A DNA stretch of 64,000 bases from Candidatus Moranbacteria bacterium RIFCSPHIGHO2_01_FULL_55_24 (GCA_001786575.1 MFRW01000005.1:1-64000), one strand, 5' to 3'. Counted from the stretch's first letter, positions 1 to 7,995 are shown. Notes: a model not told the origin generated them from the letters alone. Made by a program: numbers and translations.

Positions 1-8
1 GTGGAACA
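1..8. promoter_or_regulatory. possible right half of a parS site cut by the window edge
   Basis: The first eight bases, GTGGAACA, equal the right half of the complete palindrome found at 315-330. The left half would lie just outside the window, so this is only a half-site. Confidence 0.35.
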
Positions 9-486
9 TTTTCTTTGGATAATCGGTGGATTACTCGTCATTTTGGGGTTTTACTTCTCTATCAATAAGGAGTATTTTCTATTGAACAGCTATAATGAAC
101 GTTTTATAAGCCTTATTTTCGCTTTTGAGCAGATCCAAGATTCTCATTACCTTGGAATCGGAATAGGGCAGCATGTCTATGATATTTTTATACATCACCG
201 TGAACTGCCTTTATGGATGCTTCAGCCGGTCCATAATTTTCTGATTTTGGTTCTTTCAGAGTTGGGAGTCCTCGGATTGGGAATCTTTCTCTTTTTCATC
301 CTTTCGCTCTGGTATGTTCCACGTGGAACATTTATAGAAAAGATATCAGCCCGCAGTATCATCCTCTATGTGGGGGTGTTGGGTTTGTTCGATCATTATC
401 TCTGGGATATTCCCCAAGGGGCCTGGCTCCTCTGGTTAGCTCTTGGCTTCTCTTTCTGGGTGTACGACAAAGGTATTGACAAATAG
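1..486 (+). CDS. O-antigen ligase-like polytopic membrane protein, C-terminal part
   Basis: The frame is open from the first base and ends in TAG, so the gene starts outside the window. The visible 161 residues are strongly hydrophobic with about four membrane segments. The stretch around residues 76-95 (VHNFLILVLSELGVLGL) matches the His-Asn...Glu-x-Gly pattern in the large periplasmic loop and following helix of Wzy/WaaL-type O-antigen polymerases and ligases (Wzy_C superfamily). That suggests transfer or polymerisation of a lipid-linked glycan at the outer face of the membrane. The family is assigned by motif only and the substrate is unknown. A perfect parS-like palindrome lies inside the coding sequence. 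The first codon GTG is not claimed as a start. Confidence 0.65.
   Translation: MEHFLWIIGGLLVILGFYFSINKEYFLLNSYNERFISLIFAFEQIQDSHYLGIGIGQHVYDIFIHHRELPLWMLQPVHNFLILVLSELGVLGLGIFLFFILSLWYVPRGTFIEKISARSIILYVGVLGLFDHYLWDIPQGAWLLWLALGFSFWVYDKGIDK
315..330. promoter_or_regulatory. parS-like ParB binding site
   Basis: TGTTCCACGTGGAACA is a perfect 16-bp palindrome identical in form to chromosomal parS sites, where ParB/Spo0J nucleates (family consensus TGTTNCACGTGNAACA). It lies inside the coding sequence of the O-antigen-ligase-like gene, which is normal for parS. No parA or parB is in the window. Chromosomal parS sites usually cluster near the replication origin. Confidence 0.8.
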
Positions 487-510
487 TATTATTTATTACA
501 TAATATTATT
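482..510. repeat. AT-rich inverted repeat, 11-7-11
   Basis: Arms AATAGTATTAT (482-492) and ATAATATTATT (500-510) are inverted copies with one mismatch, separated by 7 bases, just at the stop of the first gene. It is too AT-rich to be a convincing terminator. Its two-arm layout resembles a tyrosine-recombinase core site, but this is unproven. Confidence 0.4.
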
Positions 511-559
511 GATGGATGCAGAGCCAGTTTCTCTTTGAAGCGGACTGATGAAGACAAGA

Positions 560-587
560 TTGTTTTCTTGGCAAATGCTGATATAAT
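560..587 (+). promoter_or_regulatory. promoter upstream of the 617 gene
   Basis: TTGTTT (560-565), 16-base spacer, perfect TATAAT (582-587), 30 bases before the ATG at 617. It would drive the two exported-protein genes at 617 and 1610. Confidence 0.55.
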
Positions 588-616
588 TATAAGCAAAAGA
601 AAAACACAAGATCGTT

Positions 617-1606
617 ATGGCACGGTCAAAAGATTTTTTTGATGCATTCGTTTTGAAAACTCCAACGTTTTTATTTATCGGCCTCGTTTTCTTCAGCGTG
701 GTTTTTTTTGTTTCTGCAAGCGATTCCACGGTGAGCTCCAAGAATCTTTTTGAAGACGGCGACCAGGATAATCTGACCAATGAAGAAGAATCTCTCTACG
801 GAACTAATCCGCAAAAGAAGGATACTGATGGCGACGGATACTCCGACGGGGTAGAAGTCGAAAGCGGTTATAATCCGCTCATTCCGGCTCCTGGCGACCG
901 TATCGTTCCGGCCTTCGCAGAGAAGAACACGAGCGCGGACGCGACGGTCGCTGATGTGAACATCACGGAACAAGTCTCGAATGAGATCGCAAGCGTTCTC
1001 AAAAACAGCAACGGAGACGAAGAGATTACGCTTGAGGATGTGAATCAGGCAGTACAGAAGGTCTTGGCAGGGGATACGGAGGACGTGACGCTGCCCGAAG
1101 TCGATATCAAGGAAATCAAGATCAAGAAAGCTCCATCGAAATCATTGAAGCCGAAAGAACGTGACGAGCGGGAGCGCAAAGACATCGTCGAGTACCTCAC
1201 GGTGATGTCGTATCTTATGGCGAATAATTCCCCGAAGGCGTTTCACAGCGAAGATGAGCTGGGCTCGTTGTTGGAATCGGTGTCGACTCAATCCATAGCG
1301 GCTTTGGGTTCTGGAAATACCGCTTACCTGGACGCTCTTTCAGAGAAGGGAGAAAAAATTCTTGAAGAAACAAAAGGTATCGAGGTTCCCGAAAAGATGC
1401 TCGATGTGCATATCAAGGCTATCAAGATGGCGAAGTACGCGAAGTCGCTCAAAGACGAGCTGAAGCCGAACCAGAATGACCCGCTCGGCCAGATAGCGGT
1501 ACTTTCGAAAGTGCAAGGACTCACTAATGTTACGGTCAGTTTTATAACCGATATCGAAGCGAAACTTGCGGAATACGATATCCAGGAAATCCCTCTCGAT
1601 CTCTAG
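617..1606 (+). CDS. membrane-anchored exported protein with calcium-binding TSP3-type repeats
   Basis: 329 residues. Residues about 17-34 form one hydrophobic segment (signal anchor). Residues 47-87 hold two Asp-rich loops (DGDQDNLT... and DTDGDGYSD) typical of thrombospondin type 3 / EF-hand-like calcium-binding repeats, with the usual YGTNP and GYNP flanks. The remaining 240 residues are polar, probably helical, and lie outside the membrane; no catalytic motif is seen. It is followed after three bases by another exported protein, so the two are very likely one transcript from the promoter at 560-587. In CPR genomes such proteins often accompany type IV pilus or T4SS genes; a structural surface role is inference. 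Confidence 0.75.
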   Translation: MARSKDFFDAFVLKTPTFLFIGLVFFSVVFFVSASDSTVSSKNLFEDGDQDNLTNEEESLYGTNPQKKDTDGDGYSDGVEVESGYNPLIPAPGDRIVPAFAEKNTSADATVADVNITEQVSNEIASVLKNSNGDEEITLEDVNQAVQKVLAGDTEDVTLPEVDIKEIKIKKAPSKSLKPKERDERERKDIVEYLTVMSYLMANNSPKAFHSEDELGSLLESVSTQSIAALGSGNTAYLDALSEKGEKILEETKGIEVPEKMLDVHIKAIKMAKYAKSLKDELKPNQNDPLGQIAVLSKVQGLTNVTVSFITDIEAKLAEYDIQEIPLDL

Positions 1607-1609
1607 TCT

Positions 1610-2686
1610 ATGAGCGTACCAAAAAAACAATTATTTCTCTCGAGAAAGAATAAAAGCTTTCTGGCGGCTATCCAGATAGGCGTCTTCGTTTCGGTCTTTT
1701 CTTTCCAGATATTTTCCGCCCCGCGAGCGCTTGCCTGGGCCGATGCCATACCGGCAGCCATTATGAAGCAGACTATGGAGACAATAGCGCGCTCCATCGA
1801 GGGCGCTTTGATGGGATCTCTCAAGCTTGCAGCCGTACAGGTTATCAATAGTACGGTCGGACAATTGGTCGGAGGCAACACGCTGGGGCAGGCCCTTATC
1901 ATTGTCGATTATAATGACTTTCTCCAGCGCCAACCCGAGCAGACAGCAGATCTTTTCATGAATGACTTCTATACCCTGACGCTCCGAGGGAAAGCATCAT
2001 CTGCGAATTACATCGGGGCAGGCGGGACTTCCGGCAATGTGACGGGCAACTACGCGACCTACCTCAAGAGCCAGGCGGAAAAAACGACGAACAAGAAAAC
2101 GACGCCCACCTATAACCTGGATGAATACACTTCCGATCCGGCGAAGATGTTCGCCGAAGGAGATCTCCGGGCGTTCAATGCCTTCTATTCCAATCCTGCC
2201 AATAATCCCTTCGGATACTCGCTCCTTGCGGAAGAGGCCTATGTTGGCAAGTATTCTTCGGAAGTGGAGAAGCAGAAGATCATCGCTACATCTTCCGGAT
2301 TCCTGCCGCAGACTGACAAGGACGGAAACGTTATCACACCGGCAGCCTCGATTGAGGAGCTCGTGAGCAAGGCGACGGGATTGCCGCAGGACATCATCGC
2401 GAATGCCTCTAATCCAGGCGAGCTGCTTTCCGGAGTCATGATGGCCGCAGTCAATAAAACGATCAACGGGCTGGTACAGAAAGGGGTCGGGAAAATCCAG
2501 AGCAATATCCAGCGGGAGATCCGCAATGTCGATAATCAGATCAGCGGAGCGCTCAATGATGCCACGGGAAGACTGGGGCCGGCGGCGGTCTTCATAGACG
2601 AGACCCTGAAGCAGCGCACCAATGCGGATATCAATACCAATACATCCGCCCCGTACGGCATAGAGGGCAGCGACGGGATCTACTAG
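1610..2686 (+). CDS. exported protein, probable T4SS-associated component
   Basis: 358 residues starting three bases after the previous stop. The positively charged N-terminus and hydrophobic segment (about 18-36), followed by ALA-WA, look like a signal peptide cut near residue 42. The mature part begins with an alanine-rich helix (AIPAAIMKQTMETIARSIEGAL). Residues about 220-295 (GFLPQTDKDGNVITPAASIEEL, then ...NPGELLSGVMMAAVNKTINGL) resemble a pattern I recall in parcubacterial exported proteins beside VirB6/VirB2-like genes. It has no cysteines and no enzymatic motif. A VirB5- or TrbJ-like role on the outer side of the apparatus is possible but not shown. Recognition is by pattern memory only. 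Confidence 0.7.
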   Translation: MSVPKKQLFLSRKNKSFLAAIQIGVFVSVFSFQIFSAPRALAWADAIPAAIMKQTMETIARSIEGALMGSLKLAAVQVINSTVGQLVGGNTLGQALIIVDYNDFLQRQPEQTADLFMNDFYTLTLRGKASSANYIGAGGTSGNVTGNYATYLKSQAEKTTNKKTTPTYNLDEYTSDPAKMFAEGDLRAFNAFYSNPANNPFGYSLLAEEAYVGKYSSEVEKQKIIATSSGFLPQTDKDGNVITPAASIEELVSKATGLPQDIIANASNPGELLSGVMMAAVNKTINGLVQKGVGKIQSNIQREIRNVDNQISGALNDATGRLGPAAVFIDETLKQRTNADINTNTSAPYGIEGSDGIY

Positions 2687-2730
2687 GATTGTTGGAAAGA
2701 AAAAAACAGCGAATCCGAAATTGGTTTCAA

Positions 2731-2763
2731 TAAATAAAAATAGCCTGACCCAGGGATCAGACT
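2731..2763 (-). terminator. terminator of the tRNA-Val transcript
   Basis: A hairpin at 2742-2763 is followed on the minus strand by TATTTTTATTT. It lies 14 bases after the 3' end of tRNA-Val and may also stop plus-strand transcripts from the 1610 gene. Confidence 0.55.
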
Positions 2764-2776
2764 ATCTCTTCTTTTG

Positions 2777-2850
2777 TGGACGATACTGGATTCGAACCAG
2801 TGACCTCTACAATGTCAATGTAGCGCTCTAACCAACTGAGCTAATCGTCC
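2777..2850 (-). tRNA. tRNA-Val(GAC)
   Basis: Minus-strand cloverleaf of 74 bases: acceptor GGACGAT/ATCGTCC with A73, D arm with GTTGGTTAG, anticodon stem CTACA/TGTAG closing loop TTGACAT (anticodon GAC), T loop TTCGAAT. CCA is not encoded, so it needs the Cca enzyme found at 41370-42866. Confidence 0.96.
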
Positions 2851-2904
2851 TTTCAGGAATCTCCGGATTCCAAAAATACAGTGTTCAGCATAGCGGGAAA
2901 GGGG

Positions 2905-2943
2905 AGAAAAGTAAAGCCGCGACCCCAGTGGATGATCGCGGCT
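2905..2943 (-). terminator. ftsH terminator
   Basis: AGCCGCGA (2915-2922) pairs with TCGCGGCT (2936-2943). On the minus strand it is followed by TTTACTTTTC. It starts 20 bases after the ftsH stop and separates ftsH from tRNA-Val. Confidence 0.65.
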
Positions 2944-2962
2944 CGAAGCTTCTCCTGCAGTC

Positions 2963-4801
2963 TTAAGCGGCCAGCGGCGCCGTGCCGGGAAGCCCGACAA
3001 TCTTCTCGAACTCTTCTTTCTCGAGAGTCTCTTTCTCGAGGAGAGTCTTGGCAAGAGTGGTGAGGATCGCCCGCTTTTCCTTGAGGATATTCGTGGCCCG
3101 ATCGAAGGCTTCGTTGATGAGACGCGAGACTTCGCCGTCGATATCCTGCGCGGTCTTTTCCGAGTAGTTACGCTCCTCGTGCATCTCGCGGCCGAGGAAG
3201 ACGAGTTCCTCCTTCTTGCCGAAGGTGCGCGCGCCGAGGTCGCTCATGCCGTAGCGGGTCACCATGTTGCGCGCCATCTGGGTCGCCCGCTCCAAGTCAT
3301 TGGATGGGCCGGTAGTGATGTCTCCGAAGATCATCTTCTCGCTCGCGTATCCGCCGAGAAGTACGGCCAGCTCATCATAGAAGTAGCTCTTCGAATGGAG
3401 CGTCTTGTCTTCCTGCGGGACCGCAAGCGTATAGCCTCCAGCGTGTCCGCGGGAGATGATCGAAACCTTCTGGACAGGATCCGCGAGAGGGAGGCTTGCA
3501 CCGACCAGCGCGTGTCCGCTCTCGTGGTACGCGATAATCTCCTTTTCTTTCGGATTGATCACGCGGCTGCGGCGCTCGGGCCCGAGGATGACTTTCTCGA
3601 TGGATTCCGCGAGCTCTGCCATGCCGATCGTCTTCTTGTTACGGCGGGTCGCGAGGATAGCGGCCTCGTTCACGAGGTTCGCCAGGTCGGCACCGGAGAA
3701 TCCCGGGGTGCGTTCGGCGAGGCGGCGCAGTTTGACGCTGTCTTCCAGAGGCTTGTTCTTGGTGTGGATAGCGAGAATCTTCTCCCGGTCATTGATATCA
3801 GGGAGATCCATGGTGACGCGCCGGTCGAAGCGGCCGGGGCGGAGCAGAGCCGGGTCGAGGACATCGGGGCGGTTGGTCGCCGCAATCACGATGACGCTCG
3901 TGTCGGTTTCGAAGCCATCCATCTCGACAAGGATCTGATTGAGGGTCTGCTCCCGCTCATCATGCCCGCCGCCGAGGCCTGTGCCGCGCTGCCGACCGAC
4001 CGCATCGATCTCGTCTATGAAGACGATCGAGGGAGCGCTCTTCTTTGCCTGCTTGAAGAGGTCGCGGACGCGGCTCGCACCGACGCCGACGAACATCTCG
4101 ACGAATTCAGATCCGCTGATGTTGAAGAAGGGCACGCCTGCTTCGCCGGCGACTGCCTTCGCCATGAGAGTCTTTCCGGTACCAGGCGACCCCAAGAGGA
4201 GCACGCCCTTGGGAATCTTCGCTCCCATATCCAGGAATTTCTTTGGGTGCCGGAGGAAATCCACCACTTCTTGGAGTTCCATCTTCGCTTCTGCCGACCC
4301 AGCGACGTCTTTGAAGGTGATGCGCTTGCGCTTGTCTTTCGGGTCGAGGACGCGCGCCCGGCTCAATCCGAAGGAAAGAGCCTGGGCATTGCCGCGCTGG
4401 GCTTGGCGCATCATAAACCAGATGAAGAGCGAAATGAGAATGAAGGGAAGGAGGAACGGCAGGAGTGCAGCCGCCCAGAAACTGAAGCCCGAAGCTTCCT
4501 TTATCGTAACGGAAACAGCATTCAGTTTCTCCGGGTTGACGCCGTAGTTCGAGAACGTTTCGGTGAGGGATGTCTCGCTCTCTTTGCTGGCTTTCTCGGT
4601 TGCGCCGTCCTGGAGCGTGATCGTGAGAGCATTGCCTTCGATGTCGATGCTCTTTACCTGGCCCTCGTTTATCTGGGAAACGACTTGGCTCAAGGAGACA
4701 TCTGCCGGTTTCTTCTCCGGTGTCTGGTAGAGCACCAGGATGCCGCCCAAGAGGATGATCATGATGAGCCAGGGGGAAATATTTTTGAAAAGCTTGTCCA
4801 T
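2963..4801 (-). CDS. ftsH: ATP-dependent zinc metalloprotease FtsH
   Basis: 612 residues, close to the usual family length. FtsH is a membrane-anchored hexamer that unfolds and degrades membrane and short-lived cytoplasmic proteins. Two membrane segments (about 9-26 and 105-130) flank an extracytoplasmic domain. The AAA module has Walker A GSPGTGKT (204-211), Walker B FIDEID (about 261-266) and an arginine-finger region RPGRFDRR (about 322-329). The zinc site HESGH is at 426-430, with the third ligand in SNDLERAT. All key residues are present, so it should be active. It is the last protein gene of a minus-strand group rpsA-gmk-tilS-ftsH; tilS-ftsH adjacency is common in bacteria. Confidence 0.98.
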   Translation of the reverse strand: MDKLFKNISPWLIMIILLGGILVLYQTPEKKPADVSLSQVVSQINEGQVKSIDIEGNALTITLQDGATEKASKESETSLTETFSNYGVNPEKLNAVSVTIKEASGFSFWAAALLPFLLPFILISLFIWFMMRQAQRGNAQALSFGLSRARVLDPKDKRKRITFKDVAGSAEAKMELQEVVDFLRHPKKFLDMGAKIPKGVLLLGSPGTGKTLMAKAVAGEAGVPFFNISGSEFVEMFVGVGASRVRDLFKQAKKSAPSIVFIDEIDAVGRQRGTGLGGGHDEREQTLNQILVEMDGFETDTSVIVIAATNRPDVLDPALLRPGRFDRRVTMDLPDINDREKILAIHTKNKPLEDSVKLRRLAERTPGFSGADLANLVNEAAILATRRNKKTIGMAELAESIEKVILGPERRSRVINPKEKEIIAYHESGHALVGASLPLADPVQKVSIISRGHAGGYTLAVPQEDKTLHSKSYFYDELAVLLGGYASEKMIFGDITTGPSNDLERATQMARNMVTRYGMSDLGARTFGKKEELVFLGREMHEERNYSEKTAQDIDGEVSRLINEAFDRATNILKEKRAILTTLAKTLLEKETLEKEEFEKIVGLPGTAPLAA

Positions 4802-4817
4802 AGAGTTTTTTGTACGA

Positions 4818-5807
4818 TTAGAGAGTTGATGAGTCTGATTTGAGTAGTCTCACTTTATCACCTTTCCGTTCCAGTATCAACCCGCGGAAGCGGACAGTTT
4901 GAGGCTTATTTTTACCGCTCTTGAGGGATTTTTCCAGTTCCTGGAGCAGGTTCCGAGAAGGGGGTGTGGGGAGCCAGAAAGCGAGGAGCGACCGGAGCGT
5001 CTGTCTCCGGGCTTCCGGCGGGAGCGCCAGGAACTCCTGGCGGGAAAAACCGGCCCCGCTTGCGGTTTTCGTGAGAGTCTTCAATTCCGGAAGGAGTGAG
5101 CGGAGCAGATGCTTTTCCGAGGCGAGCGAACGCGCCGTCTTCGCCAGGAGGATACGGATATTCGGCTGATATTCTTCTGCAAGGAGGGGGAGGAGCTTGT
5201 TCCGGATGCGGTTCCGCAGGAAGTCCGGAGAAAGATTGGTAGCATCTTCCCGATAAGGGAGCGCTTCACGTTTCATGTAGGCGAGGATGTCGGCTCGCGA
5301 CGTTTCCAGGAAGGGGCGGACAAGCGTTTCCGACCGCGGCTCCATACTGGAAAGTCCGGACAACCCGGATCCTCTCAAAAGGCGCATAAGAAAGGTTTCC
5401 GCCTGGTCGTCCTGGTGATGAGCGATGACGATGCTGTCGAGCGCGTACTTTCCGCGCACCTGTTCGAAGAAACGGTAGCGGATATCCCGCAAGCGCTCTT
5501 CCAGGTTGCTTTTTCCTGTAATCCGCGGGTGAAGCACATGGAGCAAAATGTTCTGTCTGGCGCATTCCTCCCGTACCAGAGCCTCGTCGGCATCGGAATC
5601 CTTTCCGCGGAGCCCGTAATTCACATGGGCGGCATGGAGCGTGAAAGCGTATTTCTTCGAAAGGTATGCCATGACATCCAGAAGGCAGAGACTGTCAGCG
5701 CCCCCGGAAACCGCTAAGAGGAGCCCGTCTCCGCGCCGGAAAAGGCTCTCTTGATGCGCGAAATTCTGGATGCGCTTGATGAAGGCGCGCGAAGCGGCTT
5801 TCCGCAC
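4818..5807 (-). CDS. tilS: tRNA(Ile)-lysidine synthase TilS
   Basis: TilS uses ATP and lysine to convert C34 of the tRNA-Ile CAU anticodon to lysidine, allowing AUA reading. The PP-loop motif AVSGGADS is near the N-terminus, followed by HAAHVNYGLRG and IAHHQDDQAETFLMRLLRGSG, all diagnostic. I chose a GTG start at 5807, giving 329 residues. It falls just after the gmk stop and places the PP loop at the usual distance. An ATG at 5924 would add about 39 Ser/Lys/Pro-rich residues but would overlap gmk by over 100 bases. No clear ribosome site supports either start. It lies 16 bases upstream of ftsH and is probably co-transcribed. Confidence 0.92.
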   Translation of the reverse strand: MRKAASRAFIKRIQNFAHQESLFRRGDGLLLAVSGGADSLCLLDVMAYLSKKYAFTLHAAHVNYGLRGKDSDADEALVREECARQNILLHVLHPRITGKSNLEERLRDIRYRFFEQVRGKYALDSIVIAHHQDDQAETFLMRLLRGSGLSGLSSMEPRSETLVRPFLETSRADILAYMKREALPYREDATNLSPDFLRNRIRNKLLPLLAEEYQPNIRILLAKTARSLASEKHLLRSLLPELKTLTKTASGAGFSRQEFLALPPEARRQTLRSLLAFWLPTPPSRNLLQELEKSLKSGKNKPQTVRFRGLILERKGDKVRLLKSDSSTL

Positions 5808-5817
5808 GGCCGGCCGT

Positions 5818-6378
5818 TCAGGCTTCGGCGTGTTTGCGGACGATGTTTTCGAGTTCTTGGACGGCGCTTTCGAGGGCGCCTTCCTGGTTTTGGATGATGT
5901 AGTCATAGATATCTGTGTTCTCAAACCACGTACGAGTGTAGTCCATACGTTCTTTGATATAACTTGCTTCCGGCTTGTCGCGGCGCTTGATGCGGGCTTC
6001 CAATACCTCGAGCGGAGCGGTCACGAGGATGGCGATGATGCCTGGGAAGAGACGTTTGGCGGTCTTCGCTCCCTGATACTCCACCTTCCAGAGAGCGATC
6101 TTGCCGGTCTCTTCTATCCGCGCGAGTTCTTCTCGGGTCACTCCGTAGAGGTGATGATTGTAGGCTTCGGCGTGTTCGAGGAATTTCCCTTCCTCGATCC
6201 CTTGGAGAAAGGCTTCGCGCGAGACGAAGTAGTACGGATGACCCTCGCTCTCGTTCGGGCGCATGGGACGGGTCGTCGTCGTGATGACGCGTTCCAGAGG
6301 GAGACGCTTCGCAAGGCCTTCGATGACGGAATCTTGTCCGGAACCGGAAGGCCCGGAAATGAGGAAGATGTTTTTCAT
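5818..6378 (-). CDS. gmk: guanylate kinase family protein with altered P-loop
   Basis: 186 residues from the ATG at 6378. The GMP-binding signature TTTTRPMRPNESEGHPYYF, the LEHAEAYNHHLYG segment and the VEYQGA and RIKRRDKP segments follow Gmk (GMP + ATP to GDP + ADP) along the whole length. The Walker A loop reads GPSGSGQDS, where the family has GPSGxGKxT. The lysine that contacts the ATP phosphates is replaced by Gln, and the DVQG aspartate is Glu. Either this lineage uses another residue or the enzyme is weak. It sits between rpsA and tilS on the minus strand. An upstream in-frame ATG (6402) would fall inside the rpsA terminator, so 6378 is preferred. Confidence 0.88.
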   Translation of the reverse strand: MKNIFLISGPSGSGQDSVIEGLAKRLPLERVITTTTRPMRPNESEGHPYYFVSREAFLQGIEEGKFLEHAEAYNHHLYGVTREELARIEETGKIALWKVEYQGAKTAKRLFPGIIAILVTAPLEVLEARIKRRDKPEASYIKERMDYTRTWFENTDIYDYIIQNQEGALESAVQELENIVRKHAEA

Positions 6379-6393
6379 ACTTTGTTTTAGGAG

Positions 6394-6425
6394 AAAAAAC
6401 ATCCCGGAAATTCCAGGATGTTTTT
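6394..6425 (-). terminator. rpsA terminator
   Basis: AAAAACATCC and GGATGTTTTT form a strong stem, followed on the minus strand by a run of T. It begins six bases past the rpsA stop and ends before the gmk start, so gmk depends on readthrough or on its own promoter. Confidence 0.8.
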
Positions 6426-6430
6426 CGGCA

Positions 6431-7588
6431 TTATTCTGTTTCGGCGGTCGCCTTCTGGCTTTCGCGCACCGGGAGCAGTCCCATGCGGTGGCTCTTCGGC
6501 TCGATGGAGAGGATCTTCCAGGGATAGGTCTCGCCTTCCTTGAAGACTTCTTCGATCTTGCGGCCAGGATAGACTTCCTGGAATTCGCTCACGTGGGCCA
6601 GTCCGTGGATGTCCTTGTCGAGATAGACGAAGGCTCCGAAGTGGTTGATCTTGTCTACCTTGCCGGGGAGCACGTCACCGATCTTGTATTTCTCGAGCAC
6701 GCTGTTCCAAGGATCTTCTTTCAAAGCCTTCATGGAAAGCGAGATACGAGTATCGTCGATGCCGATGATCTTCGCCTCGACTTGGTCGCCGGTCTTGATC
6801 ATCTCGCGAGGATCATCGATGAGCTGCCAAGCCAGTTCGGAGATATGGACCAGACCTTCGAGTTTTTCGGTGCGCTCCTTCTCGCCTTCTTTGGTGCGAG
6901 GAGAGAACTTGACGAAGGCGCCGAAGTCTACGACACCGCTCACTTCACCCTGGATGACGTCGCCTACCTGGAAGAGATTGATGAGTTCGCGCTCCTTCTC
7001 GCTCTGGGCCGCCTTTTCCGAAACGATGAGTTTCTCTGATTCGCGGTCAGCGTCCAGGATGCGTACGACGATTTCCTGCCCGATGAGTTTCTTCAAGAGG
7101 TCGAGGATCTTGTTCTTGTCGCCGTCTTCGACGCGCGGGTAGTGCTCGCTTGAGAGCTGGGAAACCGGCAGGAAGCCCGGGATACCGTTGATTTCCACCA
7201 TAAGGCCGCCCTTGTTGGCGTCGATGACTTTCGTCGTGACTGCTTCGCGCGCTCCGAGCTTCGCTTCGATATCCTCCCAAGACTTCTCGTAGGAAGCCTC
7301 GCGGATCGAGAGCTCGATGTAGCCATCCTCGTTCTCGTAGCTCATGAGGGTAGCGCTCACAGTGGTGCCGACTTTCAGTTTGCCTTCCGGACCGAGGCCG
7401 TCGCGCATCTCTTTGCCCAAGACGATACCGCTTCCGAGGGGGCCGAGGTCTATCAGGGCGGAGCTTCCGCCGGTATGGATGACAACGCCCTGGACGACAT
7501 CGCCGATCTCCGGAATCTCCACGATGTGCTCATTTAAGAGCTGCTCCATCGGGGATACTTCTTCTTTGGTCTGAATAGTCTTTGTCAT
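6431..7588 (-). CDS. rpsA: 30S ribosomal protein S1, four S1 domains
   Basis: 385 residues from the ATG at 7588. S1 binds mRNA on the small subunit and helps initiation. Four S1 domains are visible: GDVVQGVVIHTGGSSALIDLG (about 27), a degenerate second domain (KVIDANKGGLMVEINGIPGF), a canonical third (GDVIQGEVSGVVDFGAFVKF, with GLVHISEL), and a fourth (GDVLPGKVDKINHFGAFVYL, with GLAHVSEF). Four domains match the shorter S1 proteins of Gram-positive type; E. coli has six. In-frame sequence upstream of 7588 is not used because it runs through a terminator hairpin. A leader with its own promoter precedes the gene (7675-7843). Confidence 0.95.
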   Translation of the reverse strand: MTKTIQTKEEVSPMEQLLNEHIVEIPEIGDVVQGVVIHTGGSSALIDLGPLGSGIVLGKEMRDGLGPEGKLKVGTTVSATLMSYENEDGYIELSIREASYEKSWEDIEAKLGAREAVTTKVIDANKGGLMVEINGIPGFLPVSQLSSEHYPRVEDGDKNKILDLLKKLIGQEIVVRILDADRESEKLIVSEKAAQSEKERELINLFQVGDVIQGEVSGVVDFGAFVKFSPRTKEGEKERTEKLEGLVHISELAWQLIDDPREMIKTGDQVEAKIIGIDDTRISLSMKALKEDPWNSVLEKYKIGDVLPGKVDKINHFGAFVYLDKDIHGLAHVSEFQEVYPGRKIEEVFKEGETYPWKILSIEPKSHRMGLLPVRESQKATAETE

Positions 7589-7674
7589 AAATAGTATGCT
7601 TTCTGTCGCGGCCGGCGCCGCCGCATGAGGGATTATGCGCGCCGGAAAGTCGGAGGAAGGGAGCTTTTTCGTAT

Positions 7675-7808
7675 AAAAATAAAAAAAGACCGCTTGCGTA
7701 AGCGTCTTTGGATAACCCGACCTGCCTTCGGAAAAGAATTTCTCCAAAGCCAAAGAGATTAAAGCATCTCTTTTCCAGTTGTGTTAGCCAATTACGCTTT
7801 TCTCTAAC
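7675..7808 (-). ncRNA. candidate small RNA or attenuated rpsA leader
   Basis: On the minus strand a promoter (7815-7843) should start an RNA near 7808. Its roughly 130 bases hold a GTTAG/CTAAC hairpin, a perfect AAAGAGAT/ATCTCTTT hairpin, a bulged stem GCTTTGGA/TTCCGAAGGC, and finally GACGCTT-ACGC-AAGCGGTC followed by TTTTTTT (terminator, 7681-7707). rpsA starts 87 bases past the terminator. It could be a free small RNA, or a leader that decides whether transcription continues into rpsA. I could not match it to SRP RNA, 6S RNA or a known riboswitch. Confidence 0.5.
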
Positions 7809-7814
7809 TCAAGA

Positions 7815-7843
7815 ACTCTAGCGCATTTTTAGGATTTTGGCAA
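7815..7843 (-). promoter_or_regulatory. promoter for the rpsA leader
   Basis: Minus strand: TTGCCA (7838-7843), 17-base spacer, TAGAGT (7815-7820). It reads toward the structured leader and rpsA. Confidence 0.6.
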
Positions 7844-7995
7844 GAGCGGGCAGGGCTTCCTCCGAAAAGCCTAAATATGACCAAAAACAAGCGAAAAAAG
7901 GAGGATTTTCGTATAGACAGCGACCTCGTTCTTGTGCTAGACTGGGAACGTTGAAAAAGGGGAGGATTTATCCAGAATGCAAAGACAAACGACCT

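Noticed and set aside
3179..4843. Open frame of 554 codons on the plus strand across ftsH
   Set aside because: It lies entirely opposite ftsH, whose product is full length with all motifs; the antisense frame shows no domain and is a by-product of codon bias.
5808..5924. N-terminal extension of TilS from the ATG at 5924
   Set aside because: It would overlap gmk by more than 100 bases on the same strand, and adds Ser/Lys/Pro-rich text absent from the family.
7675..7808. SRP (4.5S) RNA for the rpsA leader RNA
   Set aside because: The conserved GTCAGGTCCGGAAGGAAGCA loop is absent; only a loosely similar CCGAAGGCAGGTCGGG occurs, with the order changed.
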